In this document: in pieces, positions 10,653-20,498 of the stretch
Position numbering within the stretch: position 1 is the first letter of the stretch
Layout: every line of letters starts with the position of its first letter
DNA from: Leptospira hartskeerlii
GTDB lineage: Bacteria > Spirochaetota > Leptospiria > Leptospirales > Leptospiraceae
Direction: 5' to 3'
Assembly: GCF_002811475.1 (NCBI RefSeq)
Contig: NZ_NPDL01000006.1
Location: forward strand, 186,001-250,000
DNA: 64,000 nucleotides
Translations under genes and position numbers: made by a program
Notes under the pieces: model-generated
What the model was told of the DNA's origin: nothing
The model's input: only the letters and a program-made list of their open reading frames with translations
Database searches by the model: none

Positions 10653-11651
10653 TCAAAGTATCTGGGTCGCGTCCGAAACGATCCGAACCACAGATTCTAT
10701 CCCCACATCCTCAGAAATTGCTTCGAACGTAAGTAAAATTCTATGACGAAGTATCTCAGGAAGAACAGCCTTCACATCTTCCGGTGCCACATAGTCTCTT
10801 CCTTCCCATAATGCCTTTGCTTTGGATGCTTTGAGTAGGCTCAAACTGGCTCTAGGAGAAGCTCCATGTTTTACATAGGGAAGAAGATCCGGAACGGTTT
10901 TTTCTTCCGGGCGAGTATTCCTTACTAAACGAACAATATAACTTTTTAATTTAGGTTCTACGTGGACTCTATCCACAAGAGAAGAGATCTTTAATACATC
11001 CTTAGCAGTTGCAGTTTTTTTAATACGTTTTGGACCAGCCGCTAGCTTGCCATGCTGCTCTAAAATTGCAAGTTCCTCGTCTATATCAGGATAATCCACA
11101 AGAACCTTCATAAAAAAACGGTCCATTTGCGCTTCCGGTAACGGATACGTTCCGTCTTGATCGATCGGGTTCTCTGTAGCCAGCACTAAGAAGGGCCTCT
11201 CCAAAGGAAAAGTATTCTCTCCTATGGTGACTGTTCTTTCTTCCATACATTCCAAAAGAGCAGACTGTACTTTTGCAGGGGCCCTATTGATCTCGTCCGC
11301 AAGCAATACTCCGGTAAAGATCGGGCCTTTACGTGTAGTGAATTCTCCATTCTTTGGATTGAACACGATCGTCCCGATCAAGTCAGCAGGAAGAAGGTCA
11401 GGCGTGAACTGCACTCTTTTAAAATCCAGATCCAATGCGGAAGATAATGATTTTGCCAGAAGTGTTTTTGCAAGTCCTGGCATCCCCTCTAAGAGAACAT
11501 GTCCTTGGCAGGCTAAAGAGATGAGTAGATTTTTCACTACTGCTTCTTGTCCTGTGATCTCTCCGGTTAGTTCTTGGCGGATCCGATCTAAAGTATCTTT
11601 TGCAAAATGGATATCAGATTCGGATAAGGGATCTTTAGCGATGGATTCCAT
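10653..11651 (-). CDS. moxR: MoxR-family AAA+ ATPase
   Basis: About 332 residues. ATG 11651 is preferred because AGGAAA lies seven bases upstream; the in-frame ATG at 11681 would overlap the upstream gene. Walker A is GMPGLAKT, Walker [11 protein letters not shown], sensor 1 [22 protein letters not shown], all diagnostic of MoxR/RavA ATPases (AAA_3). C-terminal lid region has [16 protein letters not shown]. MoxR acts as a chaperone-like ATPase on vWA proteins; the DUF58, BatA and BatB products encoded next are the expected clients. Confidence 0.95.
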   Translation of the reverse strand: MESIAKDPLSESDIHFAKDTLDRIRQELTGEITGQEAVVKNLLISLACQGHVLLEGMPGLAKTLLAKSLSSALDLDFKRVQFTPDLLPADLIGTIVFNPKNGEFTTRKGPIFTGVLLADEINRAPAKVQSALLECMEERTVTIGENTFPLERPFLVLATENPIDQDGTYPLPEAQMDRFFMKVLVDYPDIDEELAILEQHGKLAAGPKRIKKTATAKDVLKISSLVDRVHVEPKLKSYIVRLVRNTRPEEKTVPDLLPYVKHGASPRASLSLLKASKAKALWEGRDYVAPEDVKAVLPEILRHRILLTFEAISEDVGIESVVRIVSDATQIL

Positions 11652-11662
11652 ACTATTTCCTA

Positions 11663-12277
11663 TTAACGTTCCGCAAGCCAACGGCCGGAACTATTCGTAC
11701 CTTGGTAAGCTCCTTGGATCTTTTTACCGTCCAAGTCTCCTGTGTAAGTTTGGGTAAAAGGAACGTTACTCCCTATCTCCGAACATCTTGCTCCTGCACA
11801 GGATCTCACAAAACGAATGGATTTGCCCGTCACTCGAATACCCGTCAGGATCTCGTTTGATCCTTTTCCCCAATTCGTAAAACGTAAAGTAGCTCCTATC
11901 CCTCCTGTCTTGCGAGGAAAAATACTCAATACGCCCTTATGAGTTCCAATTTGTATCCTATAAGTCCCTACAAATGATTTTTCCGGATCGCTCAAAGGTA
12001 CTTGGTTCGGATTTAAACTTTGGGGATCCTCTAAAAACTCTATTTTCTCCACCGTTTCCAGAGGAATAGAAAAATCAGGATCTTGTAATATTACATTTTT
12101 AGAATTTAAGGAAACTAGAGTCCCTTCGGTAAAGGAACCACTATAAGTTACCTTTGCCTGACGATTTATAGAGCTGCATCCTCGGGCGAAATATCCAAGC
12201 AGGAAGAATAGAGGAGCTGCCACTAATATCCCTAAACTAATTTTTTTGAGATCGTTATTTGTGATAATTTTTTCCAA
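11663..12277 (-). CDS. Hypothetical membrane-anchored protein, first gene of Bat operon
   Basis: About 204 residues if translation starts at TTG 12277, which has AAAGGA seven bases upstream; the ORF is open further, to an ATG at 12316, but that start would lie inside a 26-nt palindrome. One N-terminal helix ([21 protein letters not shown]) with a following GCSS could be a membrane anchor. The rest is beta-rich ([31 protein letters not shown]). I do not recognise the family. It ends 11 bp before moxR, so it is probably the leading gene of the moxR-bat-htpG transcript. Confidence 0.6.
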   Translation of the reverse strand: MEKIITNNDLKKISLGILVAAPLFFLLGYFARGCSSINRQAKVTYSGSFTEGTLVSLNSKNVILQDPDFSIPLETVEKIEFLEDPQSLNPNQVPLSDPEKSFVGTYRIQIGTHKGVLSIFPRKTGGIGATLRFTNWGKGSNEILTGIRVTGKSIRFVRSCAGARCSEIGSNVPFTQTYTGDLDGKKIQGAYQGTNSSGRWLAER

Positions 12278-12294
12278 GGCATTTTCCTTTCTGT

Positions 12295-12320
12295 ATCCAT
12301 GTTGGAGTTCCAACATGGAT
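12295..12320. promoter_or_regulatory. 26-nt inverted repeat in the Bat operon leader
   Basis: ATCCATGTTGGA and TCCAACATGGAT are perfect 12-bp arms around a 2-nt centre. It lies 18 bp upstream of the TTG start at 12277, and just downstream of a possible minus-strand -10 (TAAAAT, 12335-12330). It would therefore be either an operator covering the transcription start or a hairpin at the very 5' end of the mRNA. Confidence 0.6.
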
Positions 12321-12432
12321 TAGAGAAGAATTTTACAGATTGAGAAAAGCATTTATAAATATTGGAAGCCCGGAACATTTACTCTCCGAGCTTTTCATAC
12401 TTAAGAAATTGAAATACACATTAGGCTAAAGA

Positions 12433-13719
12433 TTACTTACAGCCTTGTAATTCTCCCATTTTAGGATTTTCTCTACCGTTCACGTAATATTTTTTACCCT
12501 GAGCCGTTGTCCAACAATCGTTTTTTTGGTTTGTCCCAGGCATAATCGGCCCTTGTCCAATCTTTGCTCCAGACTCGTCATACTCGACCGCAGTTCCGTT
12601 TGCCGAAATTTCGAAGGACTTCTTGCCGTTTTTATAATATGCAAACGGGAAATCAGGTTTGTATTTTGCCTTCAGTTCGTCAGTTTTTTCGTCCATGAGT
12701 AGAAGGTCGAAAAGAAGTTTTCCTTTTCCAACGATTGTTCCGTCCTTATCGTATACTTCTGCGGAACTCATCATCATTTCGTTCATCATGGTTCCTTTAT
12801 ACGCAGGATTTCCGGTGCTCCAATAAAAGGTCCAATCTCCCTTACGAGTATGATCTCTCTGCCCTTCCGCAAATACCTTTCCGTTTTTATAATATTCTTT
12901 CCAAGCGCCTATTCTGAGAGATTTCTTATCCGCACCCGCGCCCTTCGGAGCGTAGTTACCTTCGGACTGAGGAGACCCGTTGTCGTAATAGTTTTTCCAA
13001 TAACCCGTTTTTAGATCGTCCGAATTATTTCCTTCTGAAGAGACAGTGTTCCCATCTTTATGATAATTCGTTTCTTTACCGCTTTTCTTGCCGTCTTTGA
13101 ATTCGATTACGGATTTTTTAGCTCCGTCTTCGTTATAATAATCTTTCCAAGTTCCGACTTTTTTATCGTCTGCGTAAGTACCTTCGTCGCTTAAGATCCC
13201 TTTGTCTGTTTTAGACCAGTATGGTCCATTCTTCTTGTCGGCTTTGTAGATTGTGCTTTCAAGTTGGGTTCCATCTTTCGCGAGTTTTTTATCTTCACCT
13301 TCTTTTACACCGGCAACATAAGGAGTTTCTCTTAAAGTTTCTCCTGTTTCGTATAATGTTTTCCAGATCCCTTCTCTTTTATCATCTTTGTAGTCACCTA
13401 CGCGGACCAGAACGGAGAATTTATTTTTCTGAAGATCTTCCTTTTCTACATATTCTTTCCAAGAACCGTTACGTTTCAGTTTTTTGATCTGATCGGGAGT
13501 TAACGCGCTAGCTTGGTCCGGAGTACAGGGCTTACCGGAACAGTCCAAGTTAACCGGACCTTCTGCCTTTAAATTGAATGTTTCTTTGAATTTTTCTACT
13601 CTGATATTCGGTTCTAAAATTTGGAACTCGACATTCTTGCCCTTGTTCTCAACGACACTCGCCGAAGAACATCCGATCAAAAGAGAAATTGAAACCGCTG
13701 TGGAGATAATTTTTTTCAT
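12433..13719 (-). CDS. YwqK/MORN-repeat lipoprotein
   Basis: 428 residues. The N-terminus is a lipoprotein signal with lipobox LIGC (Cys ~17) followed by SSAS. The body consists of about eight degenerate repeats of the form GxWKxYYxxGxxxxEGxY (for example [16 protein letters not shown] and [16 protein letters not shown]), the pattern of MORN-like YwqK proteins. YwqK is annotated as an antitoxin component in Bacillus, but such repeats are widespread and here no toxin gene is adjacent, so a surface or periplasmic scaffold role is more likely. Monocistronic. Confidence 0.8.
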   Translation of the reverse strand: MKKIISTAVSISLLIGCSSASVVENKGKNVEFQILEPNIRVEKFKETFNLKAEGPVNLDCSGKPCTPDQASALTPDQIKKLKRNGSWKEYVEKEDLQKNKFSVLVRVGDYKDDKREGIWKTLYETGETLRETPYVAGVKEGEDKKLAKDGTQLESTIYKADKKNGPYWSKTDKGILSDEGTYADDKKVGTWKDYYNEDGAKKSVIEFKDGKKSGKETNYHKDGNTVSSEGNNSDDLKTGYWKNYYDNGSPQSEGNYAPKGAGADKKSLRIGAWKEYYKNGKVFAEGQRDHTRKGDWTFYWSTGNPAYKGTMMNEMMMSSAEVYDKDGTIVGKGKLLFDLLLMDEKTDELKAKYKPDFPFAYYKNGKKSFEISANGTAVEYDESGAKIGQGPIMPGTNQKNDCWTTAQGKKYYVNGRENPKMGELQGCK

Positions 13720-13820
13720 GGGTTCGCCTTTTGGGGAAAATCTAACGAAGCAAAATTAAGGCAGACAATCCTTCTCGTCAACCTCCTTTCCCCGGCGAAA
13801 TATGTAGAATGAAAGGCGGA

Positions 13821-14909
13821 TTACTCTCCTGGATATCTCATTCTTAAAAAGCGTAAGAACGGACGGTAACAGTCCACTGCCATATGACCACTGTCCGCAA
13901 AAGTATTGCACTCGTAGTCGGATGCTTCCGCCATATCTATAATGGGAATACCGACCCTTTGGTTAATTGGGCGAATTCTTTCCCACCAAGGAGCGGGGAT
14001 ATTCAATTCTTTTAGAAGGTTTTCCAAAGGAAGAGAAACTTCAGGGCGAACCACAAGGGTAGGAACTCCTTCTTCTTTCACTCTATCCAGGATCTTTTCG
14101 TAAAAGGAAAATTGCATTTCGGAAGGAGAATATTTAGGATAGATCCAGCCAATCGTACGGATAGAACTTGCTTCCAGTTTGCCGTAATCCTTCTCCATAA
14201 AACCGCCAGCAGGAGAGATTGCATTTCCCTTATCCCTTTGTAGAGATTCTATAGTCAGTTTTTTGATCAGGTCGGCTTGCGCGAATTTTTTATTGGTAAG
14301 ATGAGAATACACATTTGTGAGGTAAGGTTTATTCTTACTTACTCCGAAAAAATAATTCGCCAGATAATAATTCACATTTTCCTTACCTAGGTCCCAGGCA
14401 TTGGAAAGAACGAATCTAAGATCGAAACTATTTGCTAAATTCGATTTTTTGAATGTAGTGCTGTTTGCGTTGAACTGAAAAGGATCCGCTTCTAAAACTA
14501 GAAAGTCAGGTTTTACACCTGCTTCGAATAATCTTTCCAAAAAGTAGAGATAGTATGCGGGAGTGGTTACCGCAGAAGAAAGATTATAAACTTCCCAGTC
14601 AGGATAGAAGTCCAGGATCTCTTCGTTCTTGAAGTATAACATCCTGGAAGAGCCCATGAGGAGTACCAACTTTTTGTTGGACTTATTCTCGGCATTCTTT
14701 CCGAATTTGGAGATCATCTCTTTCAAGAGATCCTGCTTAACGTCGTAATAAATATAAGTTAATTCTACTTTTACGTAGTCTCTGACCTTATCCAAAAAGA
14801 AAATTTTATCTAGAGCGAATATGAATATAAAAAGAAGTACTGGATAGAATAGAAAAGGATGGGTGAAAAAATTAATTTTTTCTTTTGATTGGAGTTCGTT
14901 CTCGGACAC
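13821..14909 (-). CDS. DUF1574/SGNH-like membrane-anchored protein
   Basis: 362 residues from a GTG start. One N-terminal helix ([21 protein letters not shown]) anchors a domain with an SGNH-hydrolase-like layout: [11 protein letters not shown] (block I, GxS) and a late [13 protein letters not shown] (block V-like D..H). This resembles the DUF1574 family found in leptospires. Such proteins sometimes partner MBOAT acyltransferases in moving acyl groups onto glycans; here no MBOAT is adjacent, although one lies at 52.7 kb with another SGNH-like protein. Enzymatic activity is inferred only. Confidence 0.65.
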   Translation of the reverse strand: MSENELQSKEKINFFTHPFLFYPVLLFIFIFALDKIFFLDKVRDYVKVELTYIYYDVKQDLLKEMISKFGKNAENKSNKKLVLLMGSSRMLYFKNEEILDFYPDWEVYNLSSAVTTPAYYLYFLERLFEAGVKPDFLVLEADPFQFNANSTTFKKSNLANSFDLRFVLSNAWDLGKENVNYYLANYFFGVSKNKPYLTNVYSHLTNKKFAQADLIKKLTIESLQRDKGNAISPAGGFMEKDYGKLEASSIRTIGWIYPKYSPSEMQFSFYEKILDRVKEEGVPTLVVRPEVSLPLENLLKELNIPAPWWERIRPINQRVGIPIIDMAEASDYECNTFADSGHMAVDCYRPFLRFLRMRYPGE

Positions 14910-14920
14910 GGACTCAAGAC

Positions 14921-14938
14921 TCCCCGGCTGACCGGGGA
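14921..14938. other. GC-rich hairpin between genes
   Basis: TCCCCGG and CCGGGGA form a perfect 7-bp stem with a 4-nt loop (CTGA) in the 44-bp gap between two minus-strand genes. No T-run follows on either strand, so it is at best a weak or factor-assisted terminator after the upstream 121-residue gene or an RNA-processing site. Confidence 0.4.
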
Positions 14939-14953
14939 TGTCAATAGATTATA

Positions 14954-15319
14954 TCAAGCAGTTGCGAGAGTTTCGGTAGCTCTGCGGCGTTTTTGAAGAT
15001 CTGCCAACCATTCTTCGGTTGTTTTACAGTATCCTACCAAACGTTTTACATGCCTACGACGCTCAGGATCCAAGATCTCTCTCGCTTCGCGAACGATCTC
15101 TTCTACTATTTTGATATGAAAGGAAAAGTGACTGGTGAATAAGTTAAAGTATTCTTTGTCCGTGGTGAGCCAATCTTTGGATTGGATCTCATTTAAGAAG
15201 TCTTCCATCTTAGAGATATCTGAATCGAATTCGGAATCGTACGGTGAGTTTAAAATCGAAATCGTATCTGTGATATCCGTAAGACTTTGAAAATAAGAGT
15301 CTAGTTCTGGAAAGTTCAC
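14954..15319 (-). CDS. Hypothetical alpha-helical protein
   Basis: 121 residues, acidic N-terminal half and a basic C-terminal half (DPERRRHVKRLVGYCKTTEEWL). Predicted mostly helical with no signal peptide. A spaced His pattern (TSHFSFHIKIVEEI) is seen but matches no family I can name. The 5' side (15320-15475) has no gene; no strong promoter is evident there. Codon usage looks like its neighbours. Confidence 0.6.
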   Translation of the reverse strand: MNFPELDSYFQSLTDITDTISILNSPYDSEFDSDISKMEDFLNEIQSKDWLTTDKEYFNLFTSHFSFHIKIVEEIVREAREILDPERRRHVKRLVGYCKTTEEWLADLQKRRRATETLATA

Positions 15320-15475
15320 TGTATACCGCCTTGAAAAGCAGCTCGCGATCTTGGCCTCTATATGAAGAGAAAGACCGCGAACACCCTATGATCGGGGGCT
15401 CTAATGCCATCTTTTTTTAGGGACCCGAGAGTTCAAGTGGAAAACAAAAACACAATCCGACACTAAAGAGATATT

Positions 15476-15895
15476 TTAGTTCTTCCTGAGGTACTGTAGT
15501 AAATGCATACTTTCCTCATCCCAGCCTTCAGAAGCGGCTTCGATCCAATGATCGAATTTTTCTCCCAATGGGTATCCTGAGTTGGTGAGCTTAAGAAGAG
15601 TAGAATCTCCGTCTTTTTCAAACTCTAGTTTGAGTTCTATATCACCTGCCGGATGATCCTGCCATTGAAGTATCAACTCTTGGAAAGGAACGATCTTTTT
15701 GTAAATGCCTGTAGAAGTAAGTTCTCCTTCGGGACCTAAATTCCAGGTCCAGGAAAAAGTGCCGCCTAGTTTAGGGCGACCGGTTACTTTATCCGCCAAC
15801 CAATGAATCAACTCTTCGTTGACAGTGACAGCACTCCAAACTTTTTCCAAAGGAAAATCATATTTAAATTCTTTAATAATACTTCTAGTTTCCAT
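15476..15895 (-). CDS. SRPBCC/AHSA1-like domain protein
   Basis: 139 residues forming one START-like (Bet v 1/AHSA1) domain: FPLEKVWSAVTVNEELIHWLADKV at the N-terminus, a central GGTFSWTWN and a final helix with ASEGWDEESMHLLQYL. These are small hydrophobic-ligand-binding or stress proteins of unspecified substrate. It follows the SDR gene by 15 bp and is the last member of the minus-strand set starting at 19345. Confidence 0.85.
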   Translation of the reverse strand: METRSIIKEFKYDFPLEKVWSAVTVNEELIHWLADKVTGRPKLGGTFSWTWNLGPEGELTSTGIYKKIVPFQELILQWQDHPAGDIELKLEFEKDGDSTLLKLTNSGYPLGEKFDHWIEAASEGWDEESMHLLQYLRKN

Positions 15896-15910
15896 ATAGA
15901 CTTCAGTCCT

Positions 15911-16723
15911 TTAATGAAAGTCCTTATAAAGTTTTTTATATAATACTTTTTCTAAAAACGAAGGAGAAATATTCCTCATCCATTTCATGAAAAATCCGCT
16001 TTTGTCCATTACCACAAGTCTTGATTTCGGATCTTCGATAGAACGGATCATTTTCTCGGCAACTTCTTCCGGAGTTTTACTTTTACCTGAATAATGGGAT
16101 TCTCCCAATATCTGGCCATCCCCGTCTATACCGTTTGCTCTTAGTTTCGTTTTGGTATAAGGAGGACAGAATATTATAAATCGAAGACCTTCTTCCGAAA
16201 GTTCGATACGTGCGGCTTCCATAACGGCGTGTAACGCGGATTTGGAAGAAGAATAAGCGCTTCTAGCAGGGACCCCATATAGTCCGCTGACAGTTGAAGT
16301 GACCATGACTGCTCCTTTATTCTTTTTTAGAAAAGGAAGAAGCCTTATTGTTAGAAATACAGGACCGAAAAAGTTCACGTCAAACGTTTTACGGAATGCT
16401 TCTATCTGAGTTTGGTCAAATCTAGAATGAGCGGTTATACCTGCGTTATTAAAAAGAACGTCAATGCCATCCGTGAGTTTTGCCAACTTAGCGACCGCTT
16501 TGTTGATCTCTTTTTCCGAAGAAAGGTCTGCCTGAATATGGAAAATTTGCGCAGACCGCTTTTCCTTCTTCTTAGAAATTTTGCGAACCAACTCAGGTTC
16601 CGTTCTGGAAAGATTGATAATCTTGCAAGGAATCTTAGACAAACTTTCCAGCAAAGCCTCTCCAATACCGGAAGAGCCTCCGGTAATTACGATTGTCTTG
16701 CCTTTCCAGAGATCAGTTTGCAT
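15911..16723 (-). CDS. Short-chain dehydrogenase/reductase
   Basis: 270 residues with the classical SDR Rossmann signature [11 protein letters not shown] at residue ~14, an NNAG motif ([10 protein letters not shown]) at ~92, the catalytic Ser (STVSG) and YSSSK with catalytic Tyr and Lys. Substrate unknown; the C-terminal [18 protein letters not shown] may associate with membranes. It shares its operon with a second SDR (18581-19345), a protein phosphatase and NDH-2. Confidence 0.9.
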   Translation of the reverse strand: MQTDLWKGKTIVITGGSSGIGEALLESLSKIPCKIINLSRTEPELVRKISKKKEKRSAQIFHIQADLSSEKEINKAVAKLAKLTDGIDVLFNNAGITAHSRFDQTQIEAFRKTFDVNFFGPVFLTIRLLPFLKKNKGAVMVTSTVSGLYGVPARSAYSSSKSALHAVMEAARIELSEEGLRFIIFCPPYTKTKLRANGIDGDGQILGESHYSGKSKTPEEVAEKMIRSIEDPKSRLVVMDKSGFFMKWMRNISPSFLEKVLYKKLYKDFH

Positions 16724-16773
16724 CAGGCTTATTCTTTTATTATGTACGACCTATTCAAGGATTATTTTCGGCT

Positions 16774-18060
16774 TTAATTCTGCGCAGAAGTTCCGGCGGA
16801 GTTGGATTCAATCTCATCCTGGATCAATCTTGCCTCTGCACGAAATGTAATATAAGACCAAACCCAAGTGATGAAGATGGAGATCTTATTCTTAAATCCA
16901 ACCTGATAGAATATGTGGATAAAAAGCCAAACTACCCAGCCGAAAAATCCTCTCAATCTAAGATTACCTACCTGTGCAACTGCGTCTTGTCTTCCGATAG
17001 TCGCCATACTTCCCTTATCCAGATAACGGAAAGGTTTTCTTTTTTTAGATTTCAGATCTCCTCGAATGAGAGAAGCAACATATCTTCCCTGTTGCATCGC
17101 AACTGGAGAAACACCAGGCAAAGGTTTTTCCATACCTTTGGAATAATTCGCGATATCGCCTATTACAAAAACCTCAGGATGTCCTTCCACATTGCAGAAC
17201 TCATCCACCATCACTCTTCCCATTCTATCCGTAGGAACTCCTAAAGTCGCTCCGATCGCATTTGCCTGAACTCCTGCGGCCCAAATCACGGTAGAAGAAG
17301 GAATTGTTCTACCTTCAATCTTCACTCCATTCTGGTCTATTTCAAGAACCTTGGTTCCGGTCAGGACTTCTACTCCCCTCTTCTCCAAACGGATCTTTGC
17401 AAACTCACTTAACTTTGGTGCAAATGCAGCAAGAAGTCTTGGAGAAGCTTCAATCAAAGTGATCTTTGCTAAAGCAGGATCGATCGTATGGAATTCGTTT
17501 CTCACTATCTCATGAGAAAGTTCTGCGATGGAACCCGCTAATTCCACACCTGTAGGACCTCCGCCGATGATTACATAATTCAAATGTTTTTTGGCGAGTT
17601 CAGGATCTCCTGCAAGCTCTGCCTGTTCGAAAGAAGTTAAAATTTTAGTTCGGATAGCAAGCGCGTCCTTCAGAGATTTTAATCCGATAGAATATTTTTT
17701 CCAATGATCGTTCCCAAAATATCCCGATTTAGCCCCTGCCGCCAATATTAGATAATCATAATCTTCTGAATGACCCTGGAAGATGACCTTTTTAGCCTGG
17801 ATGTCGACCTTCTCCACTTCTCCTAAATAGACCGTCACATTCTCTTTATCACCGATAAGAGATCTAGTAGGGATTGCAATATCTGCCGGGCTCAAAACCG
17901 CGGTGGCTACTTGGTATAATAAAGGTTGGAACAAATGGTGATTTTTTTTATCGATAGCGACGATTTCCAAGTCTTCTTCTTTGGACATTTTTTTGATCGC
18001 CTGCAATCCCCCGAAACCTACTCCGATTACTACTACTTTCTTTTTTTCACCCTTAGGCAT
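16774..18060 (-). CDS. ndh: Type II NADH:quinone oxidoreductase (NDH-2)
   Basis: 428 residues. Two dinucleotide-binding motifs are present: VIGVGFGGLQA (FAD, residue ~10) and VIIGGGPTGVELAG (NADH, ~165). A VFVIGD block near residue 300 precedes PLPGVSPVAMQQGRYVA, the quinone-site-proximal AQxAxQxG-like region. The C-terminal amphipathic/hydrophobic part (GWVVWLFIHIFYQVGF) is the usual peripheral membrane anchor. It passes electrons from NADH to the quinone pool without proton pumping; menaquinone is expected given mqnD in this window. Its start overlaps the phosphatase gene by 8 bp. Confidence 0.92.
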   Translation of the reverse strand: MPKGEKKKVVVIGVGFGGLQAIKKMSKEEDLEIVAIDKKNHHLFQPLLYQVATAVLSPADIAIPTRSLIGDKENVTVYLGEVEKVDIQAKKVIFQGHSEDYDYLILAAGAKSGYFGNDHWKKYSIGLKSLKDALAIRTKILTSFEQAELAGDPELAKKHLNYVIIGGGPTGVELAGSIAELSHEIVRNEFHTIDPALAKITLIEASPRLLAAFAPKLSEFAKIRLEKRGVEVLTGTKVLEIDQNGVKIEGRTIPSSTVIWAAGVQANAIGATLGVPTDRMGRVMVDEFCNVEGHPEVFVIGDIANYSKGMEKPLPGVSPVAMQQGRYVASLIRGDLKSKKRKPFRYLDKGSMATIGRQDAVAQVGNLRLRGFFGWVVWLFIHIFYQVGFKNKISIFITWVWSYITFRAEARLIQDEIESNSAGTSAQN

Positions 18061-18568
18061 TCTTTACTCCATTTTTACTCAAGACATATTCCAGAAATCC
18101 TTCCGAAGCTTCGAAAACGATTTGGTGGACTTCTTCGAAGTCCTTTAAAGTTCCATAATATGGATCAGGAACCTCGGAATCTTTTCCTTGGCCCTTTTGG
18201 AACTTTCTGAACAAATGAATTTTTTTTCTTTCTTCTTCATTCGAAGCGAGTGCCCCCAAATCCTTATTATTGGATCTGTCCATCGCCAGAATAAAATCAT
18301 AATATTCAAAATCGGATCTTTTAAATTGTCTCGCCTTATGAGTGAGCTCTATTCCCTTTTTGCGGGCTGTCTGTCTGGTCCTGGGATCGGCTAATTCTCC
18401 GATATGATACCGAGATGTACCGCAGGAATCCACTTCGAAGAGGGAAGAAAGTCCTCTCTTTTCCAATAGATCCACGAATGCGCCTTCTGCAGCAGGAGAT
18501 CTGCAGATATTTCCCAAGCATACGAAGAGAACTCTGTAGATATTCGAAGAGTCTGGAGTTCCTACCAT
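18053..18568 (-). CDS. Low-molecular-weight protein-tyrosine phosphatase
   Basis: About 171 residues. The P-loop VCLGNICRSP (Cys nucleophile, Arg) is at the N-terminus and the general-acid loop VPDPYYG near residue 130, both diagnostic of LMW-PTPs. ATG 18568 is taken as the start; a TTG two codons earlier (18574) is possible. The N-terminal codons coincide with the recurrent 16-mer GTCTGGAGTTCCTACC (reverse strand). It could act on tyrosine kinases of envelope polysaccharide systems or as an arsenate reductase-like enzyme; no such partner is adjacent. Confidence 0.92.
   Translation of the reverse strand: MVGTPDSSNIYRVLFVCLGNICRSPAAEGAFVDLLEKRGLSSLFEVDSCGTSRYHIGELADPRTRQTARKKGIELTHKARQFKRSDFEYYDFILAMDRSNNKDLGALASNEEERKKIHLFRKFQKGQGKDSEVPDPYYGTLKDFEEVHQIVFEASEGFLEYVLSKNGVKNA
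18551..18566. repeat. Dispersed 16-mer, copy 1
   Basis: GTCTGGAGTTCCTACC, also found at 50871-50886 and, inverted, at 61850-61865. This copy lies over the first codons of the phosphatase gene. Confidence 0.6.
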
Positions 18569-18580
18569 ATCCAAAAACCT

Positions 18581-19345
18581 TTATTTAGGCCCGATCTTCT
18601 CCCATATGAATTCAGGAAGCGATCTCATCAAAACCCCGATCATCGCCCAAGGGAACCAAGGCACAGTAGCTGATCGAACTCCTGATTCTATCCTATTGTA
18701 AATTTTTTTAGCGCCTTTTTCTGCGGAAACAAGAAAAGGACGGGACTTCAACTTTTGATTGATTGGAGTATCAATGAAGCCCGGATGAATGACAGTAACC
18801 TTCACACCGAATTGTCTAACTTCTCCCCTTAACGCTTCCAAATAAGTAGAAACTGCGGCCTTAGAAGTAGAATAACTTGCTGAGCCGGGAAGACCTCTAA
18901 ACGAAGCAACCGAAGAAATCCCTACGATCTGTCCTTTTTTCTGATCTCTAAAGATCGGTTGTAAAGCGGAGATGCCTGCCATAAGCCCGATTAAATTTGT
19001 ATCGATTACCTTCTTATCCGCTTCGAAACTTTTTTGGCCGAAAGAAGAGTTGGTAGAAATTCCGGCGTTCGCAATGAATAGGTCCACTCCACCAAGTTCT
19101 TTAGCAAGTTTAGGAAGCACTTTAAAATTATCCGCTGATTCTGAAACATCTAAGGACGCCAAGATCACCTTGCCTCCTTTATTAAAGGAGCGGATCTCTT
19201 TTGCGATATCCTCTAAAACATTTTTTCTTCTAGAAGTGATCGCCAGATCATGACCTTCCTTTCCGTATAAAAGAGCAAGTTCTCTGCCTATACCGGAGCT
19301 AGCTCCAGTGATAATAATTTTTTTCTTATTAGGACCTTTGGACAT
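18581..19345 (-). CDS. Short-chain dehydrogenase/reductase
   Basis: 254 residues with TGASSGIGREL at residue ~13, an NAG motif (FIANAGIS) near 93, SSVAS catalytic Ser and YSTSK. It belongs to the SDR subgroup often annotated as oxidoreductases acting on lipids or steroids because of the C-terminal hydrophobic tail (WFPWAMIGVLMRSLPEFIW). First gene of the minus-strand set that continues with the phosphatase (7-13 bp gap), NDH-2 and the second SDR. Diverges from the GGDEF gene across a 130-bp gap. Confidence 0.88.
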   Translation of the reverse strand: MSKGPNKKKIIITGASSGIGRELALLYGKEGHDLAITSRRKNVLEDIAKEIRSFNKGGKVILASLDVSESADNFKVLPKLAKELGGVDLFIANAGISTNSSFGQKSFEADKKVIDTNLIGLMAGISALQPIFRDQKKGQIVGISSVASFRGLPGSASYSTSKAAVSTYLEALRGEVRQFGVKVTVIHPGFIDTPINQKLKSRPFLVSAEKGAKKIYNRIESGVRSATVPWFPWAMIGVLMRSLPEFIWEKIGPK

Positions 19346-19475
19346 ATGAAACCGCCAAGTAATTCATTAAATTGGTTTACCCATAAGGTGGAAAAGAATT
19401 ATTTTACCAGTATCCGATAACAAACCCGAAAGTTAGGAGTTCCTACCAAGGACTCAAACCCGCTACCGAACCAAA

Positions 19476-20498
19476 ATGCGAAATCTACAAGACGAACTAA
19501 AAGAAAAAGATGAGGAAATCCAAAAGCTCAAGGAATTATTGGAGCTCTACGAAAGAGTGTCTAAGCTTGGAGAAGTAGAATTACTCACAGCCGAACAGAC
19601 CCTTACCGCCCACGAAACCACAGCAAATCTAGCCAGAAACGAACTCATAGAAATGAGAGACAGGTTTAAGGGCCTGGGGCAAATCGATTCCGAACGAAAA
19701 ACTGCAATCTTAGAGATCGTAAACGATAAAGAAGCACCTCTCCCTAGCCTCGCGAGTAAATTCGAAGAGATGGGAAAGAAGGACGATTATTTCTATTCGG
19801 ACTTCTTCAGAATTATCGCAAACTTAGATCTACCTGAATCGGAAGCCAGATCCCTTTGGAAAGAGATCTACGCACACGCAGAGAACTTGAGCAAACAATT
19901 GGGCAGAAGTATGAACTTCGTAGTCGCACTTTTAGATTATATTTACCTAAAGAATAGACTGATAGAAAACCCGAAGATCGTAGACATCTATTCTTTTGAA
20001 GAGATCATCCTAAACGCAGTCATAGACGAAGGGACAGGGATCTATAATAGAAGATATTTCAACCTGGTCCTAAACAAAGAGATTACCAGAAGTAAAAGAT
20101 ATAAAAGAAGTTTCTGCTTATTCCTATTCGACCTGGACAATTTTAAGAAGATCAACGATACAAAAGGACATTCTTTCGGGGATGATATCCTAAAACTGGT
20201 GGCTGGAACTCTGATGTATGCGTTTAGAACGGAGGACATCAGCTGTAGGGTCGGGGGAGAAGAATTTGCGGTCATTCTTCCGGAAACCACTAAAGAAAAC
20301 GCAAGAGTGGCTATCGAAAGATTCAGGACTTATTTAAGAAATTCCTCCAAAAACGATTTCGGGATAGAAGTCACAGTATCCGGAGGAGTTGCAGAATATC
20401 CAGGAGATGCAGACGAAAGCAATAGGCTATATTCGTTCACAGACGCAAAGTTATACGAAGCAAAAGCGGCCGGCAAAGACCGCATTACGTATACCTGA
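19476..20498 (+). CDS. Diguanylate cyclase with coiled-coil N-terminus
   Basis: 340 residues. Residues ~1-75 are a charged coiled coil (ELKEKDEEIQKLKELLELYE), followed by a helical linker and a GGDEF domain from ~170. The active-site motif is GGEEF (RVGGEEFAVILPET), which is catalytically competent, with DLDNFKKIND upstream (metal binding). It should make cyclic di-GMP from GTP. No transmembrane segment or REC domain is present, so activity is probably set by oligomerisation. Its stop codon is directly adjacent, base to base, to the stop of the convergent cyclic-nucleotide-binding gene. A GGAGTTCCTACC word lies ~30 bp upstream of the ATG. Confidence 0.93.
   Translation: MRNLQDELKEKDEEIQKLKELLELYERVSKLGEVELLTAEQTLTAHETTANLARNELIEMRDRFKGLGQIDSERKTAILEIVNDKEAPLPSLASKFEEMGKKDDYFYSDFFRIIANLDLPESEARSLWKEIYAHAENLSKQLGRSMNFVVALLDYIYLKNRLIENPKIVDIYSFEEIILNAVIDEGTGIYNRRYFNLVLNKEITRSKRYKRSFCLFLFDLDNFKKINDTKGHSFGDDILKLVAGTLMYAFRTEDISCRVGGEEFAVILPETTKENARVAIERFRTYLRNSSKNDFGIEVTVSGGVAEYPGDADESNRLYSFTDAKLYEAKAAGKDRITYT

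Noticed and set aside
11224..11757. 177-codon plus-strand ORF opposite moxR
   Set aside because: It covers the conserved ATPase motifs of moxR on the other strand and has no plausible domain.
12433..13719. Toxin-antitoxin system based on the YwqK annotation
   Set aside because: The protein is a lipoprotein and no toxin gene adjoins it; the repeats alone do not define an antitoxin.
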